From: Amoebidium appalachense | Taxonomy: Eukaryota > Ichthyosporea | NCBI GenBank assembly: GCA_963693365.1 | Contig: CAVNZM010000001.1 | Span: 17,236,001 to 17,300,000 of the forward strand | Direction: 5' to 3' | Length of the DNA stretch: 64,000 bases | In this document: positions 1 to 21,992 of the stretch, in pieces | Layout: every line of letters starts with the position of its first letter | Position numbering within the stretch: position 1 is the stretch's first letter | Program-made: the position numbers and the translations under genes | The notes under the pieces: generated by a model | What the model was told of the DNA's origin: nothing | Databases searched by the model: none | The model's input: only the letters and a program-made list of their open reading frames with translations

Positions 1-3000
1 ACGGTACAAAGTACGCATACACGACGAGAAGCATGGTGCAGGACACATGCAAAGGCAAACATTCAAGTATGCAACATCAGCCATGTGCACAGTATGCGTC
101 ATAAGCAGAGCCCATCCTCAGGGAGGACCCAAGTCATCAATTGCGTCTGAGTTTCGACCCCTTAGCCCGCGTATATACGACACTCCAACTCAGACAGCAG
201 CATCAACTGAGCTTGGGCGGGTCAACCCGTCTTGATCAAAGACGAGCAGGGTTGCTTATGCAAGCAAGGTGAGCAAAACGGTGAAGATGTGTGTGCAAAC
301 TAATGCAGTGCAGCGAAAAATGTGTATGTGCTTACAGATGCACGACACAGAGCAACCATGCCCGGTTGCATGGAAGTAAAGCGGTCTCCACACAGTGGTC
401 TGTCCTGAAAGGACACCTCTGAAAGAAGACTGGGGGGGTTTTGAATGCGGAACACGGTACAAAGTACGCATACACGACGAGAAGCATGGTGCAGGACACA
501 TGCAAAGGCAAACATTCAAGTATGCAACATCAGCCATGTGCACAGTATGCGTCATAAGCAGAGCCCATCCTCAGGGAGGACCCAAGTCATCAATTGCGTC
601 TGAGTTTCGACCCCTTAGCCCGCGTATATACGACACTCCAACTCAGACAGCAGCATCAACTGAGCTTGGGCGGGTCAACCCGTCTTGATCAAAGACGAGC
701 AGGGTTGCTTATGCAAGCAAGGTGAGCAAAACGGTGAAGATGTGTGTGCAAACTAATGCAGTGCAGCGAAAAATGTGTATGTGCTTACAGATGCACGACA
801 CAGAGCAACCATGCCCGGTTGCATGGAAGTAAAGCGGTCTCCACACAGTGGTCTGTCCTGAAAGGACACCTCTGAAAGAAGACTGGGGGGGTTTTGAATG
901 CGGAACACGGTACAAAGTACGCATACACGACGAGAAGCATGGTGCAGGACACATGCAAAGGCAAACATTCAAGTATGCAACATCAGCCATGTGCACAGTA
1001 TGCGTCATAAGCAGAGCCCATCCTCAGGGAGGACCCAAGTCATCAATTGCGTCTGAGTTTCGACCCCTTAGCCCGCGTATATACGACACTCCAACTCAGA
1101 CAGCAGCATCAACTGAGCTTGGGCGGGTCAACCCGTCTTGATCAAAGACGAGCAGGGTTGCTTATGCAAGCAAGGTGAGCAAAACGGTGAAGATGTGTGT
1201 GCAAACTAATGCAGTGCAGCGAAAAATGTGTATGTGCTTACAGATGCACGACACAGAGCAACCATGCCCGGTTGCATGGAAGTAAAGCGGTCTCCACACA
1301 GTGGTCTGTCCTGAAAGGACACCTCTGAAAGAAGACTGGGGGGGTTTTGAATGCGGAACACGGTACAAAGTACGCATACACGACGAGAAGCATGGTGCAG
1401 GACACATGCAAAGGCAAACATTCAAGTATGCAACATCAGCCATGTGCACAGTATGCGTCATAAGCAGAGCCCATCCTCAGGGAGGACCCAAGTCATCAAT
1501 TGCGTCTGAGTTTCGACCCCTTAGCCCGCGTATATACGACACTCCAACTCAGACAGCAGCATCAACTGAGCTTGGGCGGGTCAACCCGTCTTGATCAAAG
1601 ACGAGCAGGGTTGCTTATGCAAGCAAGGTGAGCAAAACGGTGAAGATGTGTGTGCAAACTAATGCAGTGCAGCGAAAAATGTGTATGTGCTTACAGATGC
1701 ACGACACAGAGCAACCATGCCCGGTTGCATGGAAGTAAAGCGGTCTCCACACAGTGGTCTGTCCTGAAAGGACACCTCTGAAAGAAGACTGGGGGGGTTT
1801 TGAATGCGGAACACGGTACAAAGTACGCATACACGACGAGAAGCATGGTGCAGGACACATGCAAAGGCAAACATTCAAGTATGCAACATCAGCCATGTGC
1901 ACAGTATGCGTCATAAGCAGAGCCCATCCTCAGGGAGGACCCAAGTCATCAATTGCGTCTGAGTTTCGACCCCTTAGCCCGCGTATATACGACACTCCAA
2001 CTCAGACAGCAGCATCAACTGAGCTTGGGCGGGTCAACCCGTCTTGATCAAAGACGAGCAGGGTTGCTTATGCAAGCAAGGTGAGCAAAACGGTGAAGAT
2101 GTGTGTGCAAACTAATGCAGTGCAGCGAAAAATGTGTATGTGCTTACAGATGCACGACACAGAGCAACCATGCCCGGTTGCATGGAAGTAAAGCGGTCTC
2201 CACACAGTGGTCTGTCCTGAAAGGACACCTCTGAAAGAAGACTGGGGGGGTTTTGAATGCGGAACACGGTACAAAGTACGCATACACGACGAGAAGCATG
2301 GTGCAGGACACATGCAAAGGCAAACATTCAAGTATGCAACATCAGCCATGTGCACAGTATGCGTCATAAGCAGAGCCCATCCTCAGGGAGGACCCAAGTC
2401 ATCAATTGCGTCTGAGTTTCGACCCCTTAGCCCGCGTATATACGACACTCCAACTCAGACAGCAGCATCAACTGAGCTTGGGCGGGTCAACCCGTCTTGA
2501 TCAAAGACGAGCAGGGTTGCTTATGCAAGCAAGGTGAGCAAAACGGTGAAGATGTGTGTGCAAACTAATGCAGTGCAGCGAAAAATGTGTATGTGCTTAC
2601 AGATGCACGACACAGAGCAACCATGCCCGGTTGCATGGAAGTAAAGCGGTCTCCACACAGTGGTCTGTCCTGAAAGGACACCTCTGAAAGAAGACTGGGG
2701 GGGTTTTGAATGCGGAACACGGTACAAAGTACGCATACACGACGAGAAGCATGGTGCAGGACACATGCAAAGGCAAACATTCAAGTATGCAACATCAGCC
2801 ATGTGCACAGTATGCGTCATAAGCAGAGCCCATCCTCAGGGAGGACCCAAGTCATCAATTGCGTCTGAGTTTCGACCCCTTAGCCCGCGTATATACGACA
2901 CTCCAACTCAGACAGCAGCATCAACTGAGCTTGGGCGGGTCAACCCGTCTTGATCAAAGACGAGCAGGGTTGCTTATGCAAGCAAGGTGAGCAAAACGGT

Positions 3001-4865
3001 GAAGATGTGTGTGCAAACTAATGCAGTGCAGCGAAAAATGTGTATGTGCTTACAGATGCACGACACAGAGCAACCATGCCCGGTTGCATGGAAGTAAAGC
3101 GGTCTCCACACAGTGGTCTGTCCTGAAAGGACACCTCTGAAAGAAGACTGGGGGGGTTTTGAATGCGGAACACGGTACAAAGTACGCATACACGACGAGA
3201 AGCATGGTGCAGGACACATGCAAAGGCAAACATTCAAGTATGCAACATCAGCCATGTGCACAGTATGCGTCATAAGCAGAGCCCATCCTCAGGGAGGACC
3301 CAAGTCATCAATTGCGTCTGAGTTTCGACCCCTTAGCCCGCGTATATACGACACTCCAACTCAGACAGCAGCATCAACTGAGCTTGGGCGGGTCAACCCG
3401 TCTTGATCAAAGACGAGCAGGGTTGCTTATGCAAGCAAGGTGAGCAAAACGGTGAAGATGTGTGTGCAAACTAATGCAGTGCAGCGAAAAATGTGTATGT
3501 GCTTACAGATGCACGACACAGAGCAACCATGCCCGGTTGCATGGAAGTAAAGCGGTCTCCACACAGTGGTCTGTCCTGAAAGGACACCTCTGAAAGAAGA
3601 CTGGGGGGGTTTTGAATGCGGAACACGGTACAAAGTACGCATACACGACGAGAAGCATGGTGCAGGACACATGCAAAGGCAAACATTCAAGTATGCAACA
3701 TCAGCCATGTGCACAGTATGCGTCATAAGCAGAGCCCATCCTCAGGGAGGACCCAAGTCATCAATTGCGTCTGAGTTTCGACCCCTTAGCCCGCGTATAT
3801 ACGACACTCCAACTCAGACAGCAGCATCAACTGAGCTTGGGCGGGTCAACCCGTCTTGATCAAAGACGAGCAGGGTTGCTTATGCAAGCAAGGTGAGCAA
3901 AACGGTGAAGATGTGTGTGCAAACTAATGCAGTGCAGCGAAAAATGTGTATGTGCTTACAGATGCACGACACAGAGCAACCATGCCCGGTTGCATGGAAG
4001 TAAAGCGGTCTCCACACAGTGGTCTGTCCTGAAAGGACACCTCTGAAAGAAGACTGGGGGGGTTTTGAATGCGGAACACGGTACAAAGTACGCATACACG
4101 ACGAGAAGCATGGTGCAGGACACATGCAAAGGCAAACATTCAAGTATGCAACATCAGCCATGTGCACAGTATGCGTCATAAGCAGAGCCCATCCTCAGGG
4201 AGGACCCAAGTCATCAATTGCGTCTGAGTTTCGACCCCTTAGCCCGCGTATATACGACACTCCAACTCAGACAGCAGCATCAACTGAGCTTGGGCGGGTC
4301 AACCCGTCTTGATCAAAGACGAGCAGGGTTGCTTATGCAAGCAAGGTGAGCAAAACGGTGAAGATGTGTGTGCAAACTAATGCAGTGCAGCGAAAAATGT
4401 GTATGTGCTTACAGATGCACGACACAGAGCAACCATGCCCGGTTGCATGGAAGTAAAGCGGTCTCCACACAGTGGTCTGTCCTGAAAGGACACCTCTGAA
4501 AGAAGACTGGGGGGGTTTTGAATGCGGAACACGGTACAAAGTACGCATACACGACGAGAAGCATGGTGCAGGACACATGCAAAGGCAAACATTCAAGTAT
4601 GCAACATCAGCCATGTGCACAGTATGCGTCATAAGCAGAGCCCATCCTCAGGGAGGACCCAAGTCATCAATTGCGTCTGAGTTTCGACCCCTTAGCCCGC
4701 GTATATACGACACTCCAACTCAGACAGCAGCATCAACTGAGCTTGGGCGGGTCAACCCGTCTTGATCAAAGACGAGCAGGGTTGCTTATGCAAGCAAGGT
4801 GAGCAAAACGGTGAAGATGTGTGTGCAAACTAATGCAGTGCAGCGAAAAATGTGTATGTGCTTAC
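1..4865. repeat. 453-bp tandem repeat array, about 10.7 copies
   Basis: The same 453-base unit recurs head to tail from the first base to 4865, where the last copy is cut in mid-unit. The window opens inside a unit, so the array continues to the left. Copies look identical by eye, and the open frames in each copy translate to the same 97-99 residue peptides on both strands, so these frames are properties of the repeat and not genes. Each unit carries a short run of seven G followed by TTTTGAATGCGGAACACGG, and a weak hairpin CGTCTT/AAGACG around GATCA. I see no coding signal. It is best called satellite DNA. Confidence 0.97.
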
Positions 4866-5210
4866 CATCTCACATTCATCTCACAGTGTGTCTCCCCGGG
4901 GGAAGGGGGGGGGGGGGACGGGGGGGGGGGGGGGGGGGGGGGGCATACCGGTGGGGGTGGCCAGGCCGAGGGCACATGGGCAGGCAATGACGAGCACGGT
5001 GATGAGAAAGTTAAAGGCAAGAAGGAAGGGGGTGAAGCCTGTTGGAGTGTGTTAGCTGCGTGGGAAATATATTGGGCCGGGGGGGTTTCGAGGAGGGGAG
5101 AGGGGGGAGGGGGGAGGGGGGAATCCATTTGCTCTTACGCCAAATTACAGGCAGCAGAGACAGTCGGGATGGTGTGTTATATCCTCGGCAATAGTCCCCC
5201 CCCCCCCCCC

Positions 5211-5242
<32 letters not shown>

Positions 5243-5284
5243 TTCCCCCGGGGAGACACACTGTGAGATGAATGTGAGATGGTA
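4863..5284. repeat. Fold-back element with 55-bp terminal inverted repeats
   Basis: Bases 4863-4917 begin TACCATCTCACATTCATCTC and run into a G tract. Their exact reverse complement closes the element at 5284 after a C tract of more than 30 bases. The perfect stem is 55 bp, with about 310 bp between the arms. It abuts the truncated last copy of the 453-bp array on the left and a dispersed repeat on the right. No internal open frame looks like a transposase, so this is either a non-autonomous fold-back element or an inverted duplication formed at the array edge. Confidence 0.85.
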
Positions 5285-5571
5285 CCGCGGTCGGAGATGT
5301 GAGGTGTGAGTAGGTGGGACAATAGGGCCAAGTACACGGTTCAGGTGCATCTTCAATAGTGCAGTCGTGTGAGGCCTTTGCTGTGGTTCCACTCCCTCTC
5401 GTACTCAGACTGTGACCGTGCGGTACTCAATCTCAATCTGTCCGAGAGTGTGGGCGCACTGGGTATTTATACCTCTCGTGCAACCACTAATTGAGCAGCA
5501 ATTAGGCACTCGTATGATAGATCCACACACTCGTAAGCGGCCCGGCACTACGTGCGGGTCCGTCTTACATT
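5282..5571 (+). repeat. Dispersed ~290-bp repeat, intact copy
   Basis: This segment (GGTACCGCGGTCGGAGATGT onward, to GTCCGTCTTACA) is repeated nearly base for base at 8777-9541. There the second copy is interrupted by an insertion. No coding potential is evident. It supplies the empty-site sequence that lets the insertion at 8997-9469 be delimited exactly. Confidence 0.9.
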
Positions 5572-7365
5572 CCCCCTCCCTTAGATCAAACAAAGGAGTT
5601 TAGTTTTATAAAACTAAGGGACGTGTTTAATGGTTATGTTTGTTTGGATAAGACACTGACTGCGGTGTAGGAAATTATGACACCGATAAAACGTGAATGG
5701 GAACCGGGAACCATCCTAGAACCGGACCCTTTCAGTGTTTGAACCAAGAGCATTCGGCAGTACTTTTTTATCGTTATTGTTTTTTTTTTTGTTTCTTTTC
5801 TGCCTGGTTGATCGATACAAACACTGCCCACTGCCAAATGTGGGGTTTTCAACCTTTGCGCAGGTCGAGGTCAAGTAGGCCAAATAGACCAAAAAAAAAA
5901 CAAACCACACGCTTCATATGCATTCGGGAACTGGTAATACCGTTGTGTGTTTTAGCTCTGTGCGTGCACACTTAAGCATACACTCGTTATAAATTTATCA
6001 CCGTTCATGCATATAAGATGTAACAGCTGTGTCAACGGTTCGGTTTTTGTCTATGAAACAACCATTAACTCCTGGCACAACCAACTGTCTGACCTCAGTG
6101 GCGGAGTGTATGGTATGTTATTACTTAAGCTCAAAGTGAGAAATAGAAGCATTTTAGCCAAGTATTTTCTCATGAGCAAAAGGAAGTCGTGATACATACT
6201 CCATATTTTAGCTTGTGGTAAACACCGCGTCATAAACTGCTTGGTGTTGACAGAGGGAGGAATTGAATCACCTTGCGCCAGTCATCGATGAGATAGTGCC
6301 GAAGAGATCGTTGCGTTAACCTACTCTTGCTGCGACAAGAGTGGCCCCAAACCCAGTTTTCGAGTTGCATTTTCAGCACTTTGATTCGTGTGCCTTTGTA
6401 CGTGTGTCGTACATACCCACATTATGGCCATGAGTTTCTCAGTCGATGGGTGATTTTCCTGATTTGCTGCCACAATTTCTCCCTTGTGTATTTTAGTGAC
6501 AGGATGACTTTTTAGTAGTCGAAATGCCCTATTTTGCTCTTTTAGGCGCCATGGGTTGGGCAACACTAAAATTTGTGCTCACATCATTCTGGTTCAACTT
6601 TCGGATCAACCATCATACGATCCATGAGGGCTAACACGAAGTTGTATACACGTTTGTGTTTGCATCCGTTTCAGATGATGGGCTTGATGGTTAACCTTGG
6701 AAGGGTCTTTTTGAATGGCTTGCAGCTTGCGAGACTGCATGCCAGGTTTCCATCTTTACACGCATTTTGGAAATGGCGCATTTCTTCATGCCTTGCGTGT
6801 TTGGTTGAGCAAAATCGGGTGCCATTTGCATGAGCAGATGAACGATGCTTCTAGCAAGTGGGCACGATCGTCATATCAGGAATAATTGAGCAACCGTATG
6901 TGTGTTTATTATTACACGTGCACAGTTGATGTTGTGCTGTATTAGGTGTGAACTGTTCTGACAAAGTGAAGCCGTGCCACACAACACTTCGTACAAGCGG
7001 AGCTACTCAACTCAAGCCAAGGCCTCCTTATCTATCCGGGCCTGGAAACTGAAGGGTTCAAATCGGAATGCAAAAAAGGGAACAGGCTGGGTTGCATCGA
7101 TTTGAAGCCCCGGCTTCCTATCGAAGTCGTATATGTCGAGATACGCTTGTAAGTTCTCCGCAGACGCTCGCTGACTCACCAGAAGAAACATGGTTAAACC
7201 CATCATAGATAATTATATTACACACACAAACACCCATAAATACATGCATAAATATATATTAATGTTTCGTCTGTGGAGCTTATGTGGTTGTGTGTGCCAA
7301 CTAGGGTTGCAGTGTGGTATGGGTGGTGGTGAGTGGGTGTGGCGCTAGGGGAGGGCGGGGCGGGG

Positions 7366-7412
<47 letters not shown>

Positions 7413-8776
7413 ACTGGCACACATACACACACGCACACACACATACAAACACCCATATACACGCTCTCACTCTCGCACTGAACAAAGAACTGAGGGAGAG
7501 AACATGTCCACTTGGGATGTCGAGACACAGCGAGATTTGTCTGCCTAGCGTCACTTTGACATAGAAAATGCACATTATATGCGCCTTTTTATGTTTTCGA
7601 AACATATATAGTGCTGGCGGCTACTGACCCTTGCCTTGCCGGTAGATTAGGCATCGGACGCGTTCCTTATGCCTGAAATCCGGACCGGCTGCTGTATTCA
7701 GCATGCAGTAGCGCCTGATTGGTCGCCCATCTGGATTGGTTGATCGCGCACCAACCTCGCAGCCTGGCGGTTGCAAACGGAGCTCGTTTGTCTGCGCCGA
7801 GGGCTTTGCCAACACGAAGGAAAAGTTGTTTCCTGTGTGCTATGTGCGTATAAGACAGTAGCATTTTTCACCCAGGCAGGGATGCATTTTCCGCCTGCTC
7901 TAGTCGTGGCCATCGACTTGAGACTGTTCATTCTCTTCTCTTATTCCAAGCTTCCGCCAGGATATAAGATGAAATTAAAAATCCTAAATCCAGAAATCCG
8001 GAAAATTGGAGTTTAATATTGAATTTTCTTACTTAACACTTAAAATTGATAAATACATTCGACTAAAAGATAATATGTCGAAATGATAGCAACCACTGAA
8101 ATGTTGGCAGCAAGACGAACACTTAATGAGATTGCTCTAGCTGAATCATGAGTGACTGCTGGAGTCAAAACGTTTTGTGTTGCGTGTTTGAACTGCAAGC
8201 ACATATCTGTGTTGGAGAAAAACGTTTTGTACAGTCAGTGGTGTGAAACCAATCGTGGGACCGTTTCGGTGATTTTTGTGCATTTTGAAACCGTTGATGT
8301 TTTTGCATCTGTGATGTGTTTGTTCAGTGATCACTGTGTGCAAGCTGACCAGTGTACAGGCCTAGCGTACTCGAGCTCAGTGTGCGTTGGAGCACAAAGA
8401 TCTTTGGACGTGCGAAGCACGCGGAATGAGTGTGCCTTGCACAGCACAAATTTGCAACAGTAATAGGCGAGAGGCTATTGTATCAATGACTACGTTATGT
8501 AGTTTTTGTGTTGAGTTCCCGAAGCAGCTTGTGCTTTGTCAGGAGTTGTTTAGTTTTGGTTTGCCACGGTGGCCATGGTCATTGTGGCACCGGTATGGCA
8601 GAGCATGAATACGCTGTTTGTTGTGAATACAACAAGTTATAGTCTCTTTCCCGGAGGATGAGAGAACGAGACAGGTTTTGCATTACTCGTGAGCTCTTTT
8701 TGCACCGCCAAGTGGCTGGTTCGGTGTAAGGCTGAGTGAAATGCAATCCTAGCGGTCGCCAATGTGAGATGAAGTG
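5572..8776. other. Unique AT-richer region without a recognised gene
   Basis: No conserved protein, tRNA or rRNA is visible. Open frames are short and overlapping. There is a 44-bp G run at 7367-7410 followed by a (CA)-rich stretch to about 7480. TGATTGG at 7716 and a second ATTGG a few bases on resemble CCAAT boxes. No exon of the ATPase that ends at 10283 was recognised here on the minus strand. Confidence 0.6.
7012..7206 (-). CDS. Small hypothetical open frame, doubtful
   Basis: A 64-codon minus-strand frame opens with two methionines and a short hydrophobic stretch (TMFLLV). It continues with a mixed-composition segment containing DIYDFDRKPG and FFAFRFEPFSF, and ends in TGA. Composition is more protein-like than the surrounding frames. 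A GTGAGTC directly after the first eight codons could be a splice donor, in which case only the start belongs to a gene. I do not recognise the family and cannot exclude chance. Confidence 0.15.
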   Translation of the reverse strand: MMGLTMFLLVSQRASAENLQAYLDIYDFDRKPGLQIDATQPVPFFAFRFEPFSFQARIDKEALA

Positions 8777-9541
8777 AGATGGTACCGCGGTCGGAGATGT
8801 GAGTAGGTGGGACAATTGGGCCAAGTACACGGTTCAGGTGCATCCTTAATAGTGCAGTCGTGTGAGGCCTTTGCTGTGGTTCCACTCCCTCTCGTACTCA
8901 GACTGTGACCGTGCGGTACTCAATCTCTATCTGTCCGAGAGTGTGGGCGCACTGGGTATTCATACCTCTCGTGCAACCACTAATTGATCAGCAATTCACC
9001 AGATCCCTAGTTGATTTTGGCGGCTCAAAAGTGGGGCCAAGCCATTCTATGCCGGTCATAGTCCAAATCCATTTTTACACGATAAAGTCTAAACCATGAA
9101 TAGGAAACAGGCTTTGGTGCTTTAATTAGTAGTATAGAAAATAAAGCGACACACATTGCTCATATAAGCAACATAGGGTGTCGGAAGCGTTTTTTGAGGT
9201 CAAAACAGGCAAAAACACATCTTTCACTTTATGCGATTGACTCCCGCCTAGCCGGAGGCGGTTTTGGCTGGGTTTAGCGTTGAAGGAGGTGTCGGACACC
9301 CCAGACCGCCTATATCAACTTTGCGCGTCTTTTTATTTCCTACAACTTTACTTAGAGGGCGAAAACTTCATTTCTAAGTGAAATCGAACATCGCTTTGAG
9401 AGGCTGTAGATTAGTATTTGGCCCTGATTTTAGGCCCCACTTTTTGCCCAATTAGAAGTGAGAAGGGTGAATTAGGCACTCGTATGATAGATAGATCCAC
9501 ACACTCGTAAGCGGCCCGGCACTACGTGCGGGTCCGTCTTA
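8777..9541 (+). repeat. Dispersed ~290-bp repeat, interrupted copy
   Basis: Second copy of the 5282-5571 repeat. Homology runs from GGTACCGCGGTCGGAGATGT to GCAATT at 8996 and resumes at 9470 with AATTAGGCACTCG, ending near GTCCGTCTTACA. The two halves are separated by a 473-bp insertion. Homology to the first copy also extends a little to the left (GTGAGATG), into the region that forms the fold-back arm in copy one. Confidence 0.9.
8997..9469. mobile_element. 473-bp non-autonomous DNA transposon-like insertion (MITE), CAC termini, AATT duplication
   Basis: Comparison with the uninterrupted repeat copy (GCAATTAGGCAC) shows AATT on both sides of a 473-bp insert, a clean 4-bp target-site duplication. 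The insert starts CACC and ends GGTG. Inside each end lies a shared AAAGTGGGGCC in inverted orientation, so the terminal repeats are imperfect. It has no open frame for a transposase. Termini beginning CAC with a 4-bp duplication are described for the Chapaev branch of the CMC superfamily, which is the best guess. Superfamily assignment is inference; the insertion itself is seen directly. Confidence 0.85.
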
Positions 9542-9698
9542 CAACACACAAGGACACATGTGTCCACACACACACACACACCCATTTCTCACACACCCGG
9601 CACACGAAGGGGCCACATTGGCAGGGAGAGTGTGGGGATACGGAGTGATAGGGTGGTTATAGGCGGTGAAGGGATTGATGTTCGATATGGGAGAACGG

Positions 9699-9867
9699 GG
9701 GGGGGGGGGGGGGGGGGGGGTTTGAATGCGGAACGCAGTACGAAGTACGCATACACGATGAGAAGCATGGTGCAGGACACATGCAAAGGCAAACATTCAA
9801 GTATGCAACATCAGCCATGCGCACAGTATGCGTCATAAGCAGAGCCCATCCTCAGGGAGGGCCCAAG
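9699..9867 (+). repeat. Dispersed fragment of the 453-bp satellite unit behind a G tract
   Basis: A run of about 22 G is followed by TTTGAATGCGGAACGC and about 145 bp matching the satellite unit, through GTCATAAGCAGAGCCC to the CCCAAG at 9867, where the match stops. It differs from the array at several bases (for example CATGCGCACAG for CATGTGCACAG). It shares those differences with the fragment at 42427-42526, so the two dispersed copies are closer to each other than to the array. Confidence 0.9.
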
Positions 9868-10282
9868 GGGGTGCAGGAAGAGCCCGGGGGAAGGTGAAGG
9901 GGTGAAGATGGGGAGGGGAGGGGGAAGGGAGGGTCAATAGATGGAGGGAGAAAGAGAGAAAGAGGGAAATGTGTGATATGAGTGGAAATTTTTGGTGAGA
10001 GGGAGATCAAACGCAGCTAGAGGGACTGAGAAATGCTCTGGGCCAGAGGTGGGAGGGGGGCGGAGGGGGCCTGAAGAGAAAGATGGGATAGGACGTCATG
10101 AGAGTTATAATCACAGTCCCACTACATCAAAGATATCCCTTCAATCTTTCTACATGCCTAGACATAAAACCCACCAACCACCCCAAAAAAAAACGGCCCA
10201 ATAGCGATTAACCCCTACCCGGTTATAGCTCCAATTTCTATAAATAGTTTATAGGGTTTGTGTGCGTGCTAGAAATACTCAC
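9868..10282. other. Gene-free stretch downstream of the last recognised ATPase exon
   Basis: G/A-rich sequence (about 9880-10080), then ordinary sequence to 10282. The minus strand here should carry the ATPase exon with the CPC motif if the gene were complete with intron lengths like its others, but nothing resembling it is visible. Confidence 0.5.
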
Positions 10283-20455
<10,173 letters not shown>

Positions 20456-21917
20456 TTTGAGAGCAGTGTTCCTGTCTCACACAAGTGCATGCGCATGCAT
20501 GTGTTTTGCAACAAGGATTTATTTTCATACGACTGTACTTAAGTACGGGTTCCAAAAACTATTAATAACTACCCTAAGATTGTGTCTGACTCATCGATTT
20601 CTCGCTCACCTCGTAGCTTCAAAACCTCTTCTACTAGCTAGGCACAGAACAGGGGTTTAGTCACAGTGATAGGGTGGGCACGAAACAGAAACAAAATGAG
20701 AAAAGATTTATATATGAAGCACCTTATTCAGCGAATCGTTGCAGTGACACAACCGTTGGTGAAAGTGACAGGTGTCCGGATTTTGTGGGCAGTAACGTTG
20801 ACGTACTCGCCGTTTTCGAAGGTGTGGTGTTTTCATAACGTCACATATCAACGCTTTACAGACAATATATCCGTGATGTGAACTGTACGTCATACATAAC
20901 AACCTAACGGTGAAATATGAGTTTGTGTGAAGTTTGGACATCAACATCGCCATTGACAAAAGTATACCTAATAGGCGTTGGAGTGGCATGTTTGAGACAC
21001 GTGATGCCAAATTTGAGAAAGTTTGTCATCGCGATTTGCGGGGGAATCGCGGGATTCGCGCCTTTCGCGGCGCACCGGTGAGCCACTCGATCCGCGTGAC
21101 CCGTTGTTATTGGCTACACAAATCGAAATAGACTCTCCCCAGATTGAAGACATTTTCATGCATTTTGAATCCCCTGTATTTAATTTTTTGGCGTAGCCTA
21201 CTGTATTTAAATTTTAAGTTATGTCGGAAATATATTAGTGGTTTTATTGTGTATTTTATATATTAGAAAATGGATGCTTAGTATTTTATGGTTTTTTGTC
21301 CAAATAGCTTGCCAACAAACCTCTTGTAAGGAAAAACCACATTTGAGTGACTCGAAAGTCGTCTCTCGAGATATCTGGGATATCTCTTTATCGGGTCGAC
21401 GACCGTATTCCAGTGAGCCTCCTTCTCATTTGAGTGACTCGAAAATCGTCTCTCGAGATATCTGGGATATCTCTTTTTCGTGTCCTTCGAACATACGAAC
21501 ACATCATTAAAGTCATTATAAAAAAAAACCACAATCCAAATATTAGGTAGATAGTCTATACAAGTAGGAGGAATATCTTTGTGCGAGGCTAGAGTCTGAT
21601 TGGTGTATCATTTTGGAAATGTACCAAGAAAGCCTAATTTCTAAACTTTGGGATTGGCTAAACCCAAACACGAATAGATTATGAATAGATCTGTCACTGT
21701 CAGGCTGTGCCACAGCCGCTCAGTGAACGTGAGGCCGGGCTCTCGCGGAGCTCTCCCACTTTCAAAGAGGTGTAGTAAGCCGTGAAAGGGGAGGGTGGAG
21801 AGTAAGTTGTGGATGGAGGGATCGGGGCATCTGTCGTGACAAGGTACACATTGTTGAGTGTGTGTTCTGAAAGAGTAAGTGAGAGAGTGAGTGTGTGTGT
21901 AAGGGAGAAGGTGTCTG

Positions 21918-21992
<75 letters not shown>

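Noticed and set aside
256-4765. Repeated 97- and 99-codon open frames on both strands
   Set aside because: They recur only because the 453-bp unit recurs; both strands are open, composition is not protein-like, and dispersed fragments of the unit do not keep the frame.
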